This document shows, piece after piece, positions 7,501-7,632 of a stretch of 7,632 nt of DNA; positions within the stretch are counted from its first letter, which is position 1; each line of letters starts with the position of its first letter. Below the pieces are notes generated by a model. That model saw only the letters and a list, made by a program, of their open reading frames with translations. It did no database searches and had not been told where the DNA came from. The position numbers and the translations under genes were made by a program. The stretch comes from Microbacterium sp. (GTDB lineage Bacteria > Actinomycetota > Actinomycetes > Actinomycetales > Microbacteriaceae), in the NCBI GenBank assembly GCA_031286555.1, contig JAITUD010000122.1:1-7632 (forward strand), in the 5' to 3' direction.

Positions 7501-7632
7501 ACGGCATCCCGGTCGACGTGGTGCAGAAGGTGGGCGAGACGCAGGAATCCGGCGCGACGAACATCGTCGACCTCATCAACGAGGGCGCTGTCGACATCGT
7601 CGTGAACGTGCCGGCCGGGGGCGCGGCGCGCG
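4509..7632 (+). CDS. carB: Carbamoyl-phosphate synthase large chain, cut by the window end
   Basis: CarB makes carbamoyl phosphate from bicarbonate, ammonia from CarA and two ATP. The frame is open without a stop from ATG 4509 to the edge, giving 1041 codons; about 55 more would complete the usual length near 1100. The first ATP-grasp half (about 1-400) has GSGPIVIGQ (14-22), GGQTALN (91-97), R129, R169, E215 and E299/N301 in EMNPRVSRSS (299-308). An oligomerisation region covers about 420-545. The second half (about 555-945) repeats the plan with GSGPNRIGQ (559-567), GGQTPLG (640-646) and E841/N843 in EANPRASR (841-848). The allosteric MGS-like domain starts near 955, with TEGTGE (988-993), K1007 and N1033 placed like effector-binding residues of E. 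coli CarB. P1035 occupies the place of E. coli T1017, common outside enterobacteria. V24 stands in GQAVEFDYS where cysteine is more usual. The start has only a weak GGAA-like site (4498-4501) and probably relies on coupling with carA (TAATG). Confidence 0.96.
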   Translation, partial: MPKRDDINSVLVIGSGPIVIGQAVEFDYSGTQACRVLREEGVRVILVNSNPATIMTDPDFADATYIEPITPEVIETIIAKEKPDAILPTLGGQTALNAAMALHERGILEKYDVELIGAKVDAIRKGEDRQIFKQLVLDAGADVAKSVICHTMDELLAGAEQLGYPLVVRPSFTMGGLGSGFAYDEEDLRRIGGAGLHDSPTDEVLLEESILGWKEYELELMRDTADNTVVVCSIENVDPVGVHTGDSITVAPALTLTDREYQKLRDISIDIIRAVGVDTGGCNIQFAVDPTNGRIIVIEMNPRVSRSSALASKATGFPIAKLAAKLALGYRLDEVPNDITGVTPASFEPTLDYIVVKVPRFAFEKFPAADATLTTTMKSVGEAMAIGRNFTTALQKSLRSLEKRGSSFHWGTEDRSLEELLEISKTPTDGRIVVLQQALRKGATIEQAFDATAIDPWFLDQIVLINEVAETVRAAAEFDADTIRYAKEHGFSDAQLAELRGIPEAEVRGIRHGLGIRPVYKTVDTCAGEFPALTPYHYSSYDFETEVAPSDRTKIVIIGSGPNRIGQGVEFDYSCVHASFALSDAGYETVMVNCNPETVSTDYDTSDRLYFEPLTLEDVLEVLDAEAASGTILGVVCQLGGQTPLGLAKGIEAAGYTVLGTSPEAIDLAEERELFSQLLDRAGLVAPRNGTAIDVDGAVQIAEEIGYPVLVRPSFVLGGRGMEIVYSSEDLRDYFVRTAGEVIIEEGKPLLVDRFLDDAIELDVDALYDGTDLFIGGVMEHLEEAGIHSGDSSCTLPPISLGRTEIDRVRTATLAIAEGVGVRGLLNVQFAVSAGVLYVIEANPRASRTVPFVSKALGIPLAKAASRIMAGATIAELQDEGLLPEQDGSRIPLDAPVAVKEAVLPFKRFRTKEGRTVDSVLGPEMRSTGEVMGIDKDFPTAFAKSQAAAYGGTPTSGTVFISVADSDKRAVILPAHRLSQLGFRILATEGTGEILSRNGIPVDVVQKVGETQESGATNIVDLINEGAVDIVVNVPAGGAAR

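Noticed and set aside
4509..7632. carB as a truncated pseudogene because no stop is seen
   Set aside because: The frame is intact to the last base and residues are still in the middle of the MGS-like domain, so the missing end is due to the window boundary.

Overview
This window is a chromosomal pyrimidine (UMP) biosynthesis operon from a GC-rich Gram-positive bacterium, almost certainly an actinobacterium. The strong G/C preference at third codon positions, the three GTG starts, the actinobacterial-type residues around the CarA nucleophile, and the gene order pyrR-pyrB-pyrC-(membrane protein)-carA-carB all point that way. The same order occurs in mycobacteria (Rv1379 to Rv1384 in M. tuberculosis). 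From general resemblance of the proteins I would guess Microbacteriaceae, perhaps Microbacterium, but I cannot test this without a search.

Layout: positions 1-73 are the 5' leader. It holds a possible -10 box (13-18) and a clear PyrR-binding RNA hairpin (33-66) whose 3' arm overlaps the pyrR Shine-Dalgarno sequence. Six genes follow, all on the + strand with no intergenic space: pyrR (74-604), pyrB (601-1566), pyrC (1563-2864), an uncharacterised small membrane-anchored protein (2861-3367), carA (3364-4509) and carB (4509 to beyond the window end). The first four junctions are 4-nt overlaps (ATGA, then GTGA three times). The carA/carB junction is a 1-nt overlap (TAATG).

How the genes work together: CarA releases ammonia from glutamine and CarB uses it with bicarbonate and two ATP to make carbamoyl phosphate. 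PyrB joins this to aspartate and PyrC closes the ring to give dihydroorotate. PyrR senses uridine nucleotides and PRPP and binds the leader hairpin. Because the hairpin covers the ribosome binding site and all downstream starts overlap the preceding stop, repression of pyrR translation could spread along the message. No terminator or antiterminator is visible, so this looks like translational repression as described for mycobacterial PyrR, not the Bacillus attenuation mechanism.

I see no mobile element, CRISPR array, rRNA/tRNA gene, defence system or intergenic stretch over 300 bases. The least understood part is the single-span membrane protein with a probable PH-like domain embedded between pyrC and carA. 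Apart from it, this is a well-known housekeeping operon and I do not think it hides a new system.
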